Part shown: positions 60,869 to 64,000 of the stretch, piece by piece
How the letters are laid out: each line of letters opens with the position of its first letter
How positions within the stretch are numbered: position 1 is the stretch's first letter
Position numbers and translations under genes: made by a program
Source of the DNA: Streptococcus pneumoniae
Lineage (GTDB): Bacteria; Bacillota; Bacilli; Lactobacillales; Streptococcaceae
Length of the DNA stretch: 64,000 bases
Direction: 5' to 3'
Assembly (NCBI GenBank): GCA_040719455.1
Contig: JBFDTN010000001.1
Coordinates: forward strand, 434,001 to 498,000
The notes under the pieces: model-generated
Told to the model about the DNA's origin: nothing
Seen by the model: the letters and a program-made list of their open reading frames with translations, nothing else
The model's database searches: none

Positions 60869-61705
60869 ATGCTCATTGACAAAGTGCTCAATAACAATGT
60901 TATCATCTCTAAAGACCGAGATAAGGAATTTATCCTCATGGGGCGAGGTCTCGCCTTTGGCAAGAAAGCAGGTGATGAGATAGAGGACAGTTTGATTGAA
61001 AAACGCTATGTTCTCTCACACAATGACCAACGCTCCCTTCTAGCAGAGATTCCTGTGGAATTGCTGGAAATTGCCGACAAGGTCATTAGCTATGCACGAG
61101 CGACTATGACCAAGTCTCTCAATGACCATGCTTTTTTAGCCATGGCAGACCACATGCAAGGGGTAGCTTTGCGAGTCAAGGACGATATTTATCTGAAAAA
61201 TTTTCTCATGTGGGATATCAAGCGCTTTTTTGGAGAAGAGTTCAAGGTCGGAAGCTTTGCCAATGAACTGCTCAGTAAGTACCTAGGCAAAGACTTGCCT
61301 GTCGATGAGGCAGGCTTTATGGCGCTGACTTTAGTCAATGCCGAGCTGGACCAAGGAGCATCAGCAGCTAGAGATTTAACCATGCTGATGGAAGAGATTT
61401 TGACTATTGTCAAATACAGCCTTGAGATTCCCTTGGATGAAAATGATATCTATGTCGCTCGGTTTATGACCCATTTGAAATTCTTCTGCGAGAGGATTTT
61501 GACCCATCAAGAAGTGAGAAGTTTAGAGGACAGTCAGATGTTTGAGATGATGAAGCAGACCTATCCGCAAGCTTATCAGACCACTCAGAAAATTGTGGCT
61601 TACTTAGACCAGCGACGAAACTACCAGACCTCAGAAGATGAGCAGCTCTACCTCACCATTCATCTCTCGAGGATAAGGAGAAAAGACGATGAAAACAGAA
61701 CGTGA
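60869..61705 (+). CDS. BglG/LicT-family transcriptional antiterminator
   Basis: The 278-aa protein has the CAT RNA-binding domain at 1-56 (LIDKVLNNNVIISKDRDKEF, cut to 20 residues) and two PRD domains (about 65-170 and 171-278). Conserved phosphorylatable His candidates occur in ADHMQG, MTHLKF and LTIHLS. Such proteins bind RAT hairpins and prevent termination in beta-glucoside operons when PTS signals allow. No PTS or glucosidase gene lies nearby, so its target is elsewhere or lost. GGAG precedes the ATG, and it overlaps the next gene by 17 bases. Confidence 0.88.
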   Translation: MLIDKVLNNNVIISKDRDKEFILMGRGLAFGKKAGDEIEDSLIEKRYVLSHNDQRSLLAEIPVELLEIADKVISYARATMTKSLNDHAFLAMADHMQGVALRVKDDIYLKNFLMWDIKRFFGEEFKVGSFANELLSKYLGKDLPVDEAGFMALTLVNAELDQGASAARDLTMLMEEILTIVKYSLEIPLDENDIYVARFMTHLKFFCERILTHQEVRSLEDSQMFEMMKQTYPQAYQTTQKIVAYLDQRRNYQTSEDEQLYLTIHLSRIRRKDDENRT

Positions 61706-62240
61706 AAAGATGCTAGCAGGTGAGCTCTATGACGCAGGAGACACAGAGCTACGAGCCTTACGAGCAAAAGCTCGCGCCTATCGTATGGAGTTTAACCAGG
61801 AGCTAGACGGTAAAAAACGCAGCCAACTTCTCAAAGAATGGTTTGGCACAACAGGAGAAAACATCTACATGGAACCTGATTTTGCCTGTGATTACGGCTG
61901 TCATATCCATGTCGGTGAGAATTTCTATGCGAATTTTAACTGCACCTTTTTAGATGTATGTCCGATTCGTATCGGAGATCATGCCATGCTAGGCCCCAAT
62001 GTTCAGCTTCTAACACCGCTTCATCCTCTGGATGCCAAAGAGCGAATTTCAGGGATGGAGTACGGCAAGCCCATTACCATTGGGGATCATTTTTGGGCTG
62101 GTGGCGGTGTCACGATTTTGCCTGGTGTGACCCTTGGAGATAATGTCGTCGTGGGTGCAGGAGCAGTAGTCACCAAGTCCTTTGGGGATAATGTTGTCTT
62201 AGCTGGTAATCCCGCACGAGTTGTTAAATATTTAAAATAA
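61689..62240 (+). CDS. maa: Maltose O-acetyltransferase-like hexapeptide acyltransferase
   Basis: The 183-aa protein has an N-terminal Mac domain (about 5-57) and a left-handed beta-helix built of hexapeptide repeats (about 60-180). The catalytic His lies in LLTPLHPLD (about 117), and the GVTLGDNVVVGAGAVVTKS stretch is typical of the Maa/NodL/LacA group. It transfers acetyl groups from acetyl-CoA to a sugar hydroxyl; maltose is only the name-giving substrate. It overlaps the antiterminator gene, so both are co-transcribed. Confidence 0.88.
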   Translation: MKTEREKMLAGELYDAGDTELRALRAKARAYRMEFNQELDGKKRSQLLKEWFGTTGENIYMEPDFACDYGCHIHVGENFYANFNCTFLDVCPIRIGDHAMLGPNVQLLTPLHPLDAKERISGMEYGKPITIGDHFWAGGGVTILPGVTLGDNVVVGAGAVVTKSFGDNVVLAGNPARVVKYLK

Positions 62241-62342
62241 CAAAAAAACGAATATTTTTATTGTTTAAACTATAAAAAATTCGCATAAATATCTAAAAAT
62301 CTCCCAAATCAAGAATTTTATCCTATTTTTAGATTGAAATAA

Positions 62343-62371
62343 TTGAAAAAACGAACGAAAAAGTGTACAAT
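62343..62371 (+). promoter_or_regulatory. xpt-pbuX promoter with a PurR-box-like spacer
   Basis: TTGAAA (62343-62348), 17 bases, TACAAT (62366-62371). The spacer contains AAACGAACGAAAA, similar to the core of the PurR box. Between maa and xpt there is also a ten-bp inverted repeat (62291-62300, 62325-62334) but no purine riboswitch core. Confidence 0.65.
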
Positions 62372-62409
62372 AACCTTTATCAATTATCATTTAGAAAAAG
62401 GAGTTTTAG

Positions 62410-62991
62410 ATGGAGTTACTGGAGCAGAAGATCCTGACGGTTGGTCAGGTCGTGGGAGAGAACATTTTAAAGGTAGATTCCTTTTTGACCCACCAAGTCG
62501 ATGTAGGCTTGATGAAAGAGATTGGAAATGTTTTTGCAAAACGTTTTGAAAATGCAGGAATTACCAAGATTGTCACTATTGAGGCGTCTGGCATTGCCCC
62601 AGCTCTCTACACAGCAGAAGCGATGGGCGTTCCCATGATTTTTGCTAAGAAGTCAAAAAATATCACGATGACAGAGGGCATTTTGACCGCAGAGGTCTAT
62701 TCCTTCACCAAGCAAGTGACAAGTACAGTATCTATTGCACAGAAATTTTTGACCGAAGATGACAAGGTGCTCATCATTGATGACTTTTTGGCAAATGGTC
62801 AAGCAGCTAAGGGCTTGATTGAGATGATTGAGCAAGCAGGTGCGAAAGTAGAAGGCATTGGAATTGTCATTGAAAAGTCTTTCCAAGATGGCAGAAAGCT
62901 TCTTGAAGCTACGGGGCACACAGTGGTGTCGCTTGCGCGGATTGATCATTTTGAAAATGGCAGTCTTGTCTTTAAGGAGGCGGATGCATAA
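62410..62991 (+). CDS. xpt: Xanthine phosphoribosyltransferase
   Basis: The 193-aa enzyme makes XMP from xanthine and PRPP in purine salvage. The PRPP-binding motif [13 protein letters not shown] (about 118-130) and the KKSKNITM segment (about 80-87) are typical of Firmicute Xpt. AAAAAGGAG precedes the ATG. Its TAA overlaps the pbuX ATG (TAATG), so import and salvage are co-translated. Confidence 0.95.
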   Translation: MELLEQKILTVGQVVGENILKVDSFLTHQVDVGLMKEIGNVFAKRFENAGITKIVTIEASGIAPALYTAEAMGVPMIFAKKSKNITMTEGILTAEVYSFTKQVTSTVSIAQKFLTEDDKVLIIDDFLANGQAAKGLIEMIEQAGAKVEGIGIVIEKSFQDGRKLLEATGHTVVSLARIDHFENGSLVFKEADA

Positions 62992-64000
62992 TGATGAAGA
63001 TGAATGAAGAAAAACACTCTCAAGCAGCTGTCTTAGGTCTCCAGCATTTGCTGGCTATGTATTCTGGCTCGATTTTAGTGCCTATTATGATTGCCAGTTC
63101 CTTGGGGTACACATCTGCACAATTAACCTATCTCATCTCCACTGATATTTTTATGTGTGGGTTAGCAACATTCTTGCAATTACAATTAAATAAATACTTT
63201 GGCGTGGGCTTGCCAGTTGTACTAGGTGTGGCCTTTCAATCCGTAGCACCTCTCATTGTGATTGGACAAAATCATGGGAGTGGCGCCATGTTTGGAGCCT
63301 TGATGGTGTCTGGGGTATTTGTATTCTTGATTTCTGGCGTTTTTTCAAAGATTGCCAATCTCTTTCCAGCGATTGTTACAGGCTCTGTCATCACAACGAT
63401 TGGATTGACCCTGATTCCAGTTGCGATTGGAAATATGGGAAATAATGTAGAAAGTCCTACGGTTGAAAGCCTGATGTTGGCTAGTCTGACCGTCTGTATC
63501 ATCCTTCTCATCAATATCTTTACCAAAGGATTTATCAAGTCGATTTCTATCTTGATTGGCTTGATTGGAGGAACGCTTGTAGCAGCTTTCATGGGCTTGG
63601 TAGATATGAGTCCTGTTGCTGCAGCACCTTTGGTGCACGTTCCTACACCCTTTTACTTTGGCATGCCGACTTTTGAATGGTCCTCAATCGTGATGATGTG
63701 TATCATCGCTATTGTATCCTTGGTGGAGTCAACAGGGGTTTACTTAGCTCTATCTGACATCACCAAGGATGAGTTGGATGCAAATCGCCTGCGCAATGGT
63801 TATCGGGCAGAAGGTTTGGCAGTCTTACTAGGAGGGATTTTCAACACCTTCCCTTATACAGGATTTTCACAAAATGTAGGCTTGGTAAAATTATCAGGCA
63901 TCAAAACACGTTTGCCGATTTACTACGCAGCTGCTTTTCTGATTTTACTAGGACTCTTGCCCAAATTCGGAGCTTTGGCTCAAATCATTCCTGCGCCCGT
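62991..64000 (+). CDS. pbuX: Xanthine permease (partial, runs off the window)
   Basis: The frame is open from ATG 62991 to the window edge (336 codons); a second ATG follows directly. AAGGAGG lies 10 bases before it. About ten hydrophobic segments are visible, with NAT/NCS2-family features such as GLQHLLAMYSGSILVP near the N-terminus, a VESTGVYLA segment (about 243-251) and NTFPYTGFSQNVGLV. It imports xanthine by proton symport for Xpt. The C-terminus lies outside. Confidence 0.95.
   Translation, partial: MMKMNEEKHSQAAVLGLQHLLAMYSGSILVPIMIASSLGYTSAQLTYLISTDIFMCGLATFLQLQLNKYFGVGLPVVLGVAFQSVAPLIVIGQNHGSGAMFGALMVSGVFVFLISGVFSKIANLFPAIVTGSVITTIGLTLIPVAIGNMGNNVESPTVESLMLASLTVCIILLINIFTKGFIKSISILIGLIGGTLVAAFMGLVDMSPVAAAPLVHVPTPFYFGMPTFEWSSIVMMCIIAIVSLVESTGVYLALSDITKDELDANRLRNGYRAEGLAVLLGGIFNTFPYTGFSQNVGLVKLSGIKTRLPIYYAAAFLILLGLLPKFGALAQIIPAP

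Noticed and set aside
62241..62409. Guanine/xanthine riboswitch before xpt
   Set aside because: The conserved purine-aptamer core sequences are absent; only an AT-rich inverted repeat is present.

Overview
The window is a stretch of a low-GC Firmicute chromosome, almost certainly a Streptococcus. The evidence is the tmRNA tag AKNNTSYALAA, YSIRK-type signal peptides paired with LPNTG sorting signals, the dnaE-pfkA-pyk gene order, a PavA/RqcH-type protein, a lactate oxidase and a trpXYZ transporter under a T-box. From memory of published tags, this tag sequence fits the mitis/sanguinis side of the genus better than suis or pyogenes, but I cannot resolve the species. No phage, IS element or CRISPR array was seen.

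Layout. 1-9 kb holds housekeeping genes: the end of an unidentified gene, zwf, a three-gene overlapping operon (46-aa protein, YraQ-type permease, TIGR03943 partner), a membrane gene that looks frameshifted, tex (apparently leaderless), a SprT-like gene, a PspC-domain protein and rqcH/pavA. 9-12.3 kb is a tryptophan T-box followed by trpX-trpY-trpZ. 12.5-22 kb holds rnjB, estA, a nucleotidyltransferase, two ABC-F genes, an Rgg-type regulator and an MFS transporter. 22.4-28.3 kb holds small membrane proteins, a heterodimeric ABC exporter and lctO under a cre site. 28.5-37.4 kb is a 2932-aa MucBP/LPNTG surface protein. 37.4-43.3 kb holds ltrA, a YdcF-like gene, ssrA, a coiled-coil membrane protein, tRNA-Ser(GGA) and a GntR-ABC operon. 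43.4-49.2 kb is dnaE, pfkA and pyk. 49.4-58.6 kb is a GT4 glycosyltransferase directly followed by a second giant MucBP/LPNTG protein of 2506 aa. 58.7-64 kb holds a candidate small RNA and micropeptide, rbgA, rnhB, an orphan BglG/LicT-type antiterminator, a maltose-O-acetyltransferase-like gene, xpt and the start of pbuX.

The most striking observation is upstream of the first giant surface protein. A run of nine G residues lies inside the 17-nt spacer between a TTGACT -35 box and a TATAAT -10 box, the classic arrangement of a promoter that switches by slipped-strand mispairing. The adhesin genes themselves carry 564-bp (7 copies) and 591-bp (5 copies) repeats with signs of recent recombination. 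Their LPNTG tails and terminators are almost the same. The second adhesin is coupled to a dedicated-looking glycosyltransferase. Together this suggests surface proteins that vary in expression, in length and perhaps in glycosylation.

Other structure not explained by the genes: a family of five MITE-like intergenic repeats; a promoter nested in the loop of a terminator; a strong hairpin against the ribosome binding site of an ABC-F gene; micro-ORFs chained by ATGA overlaps; and a Trp-containing micro-ORF between the T-box and trpX.
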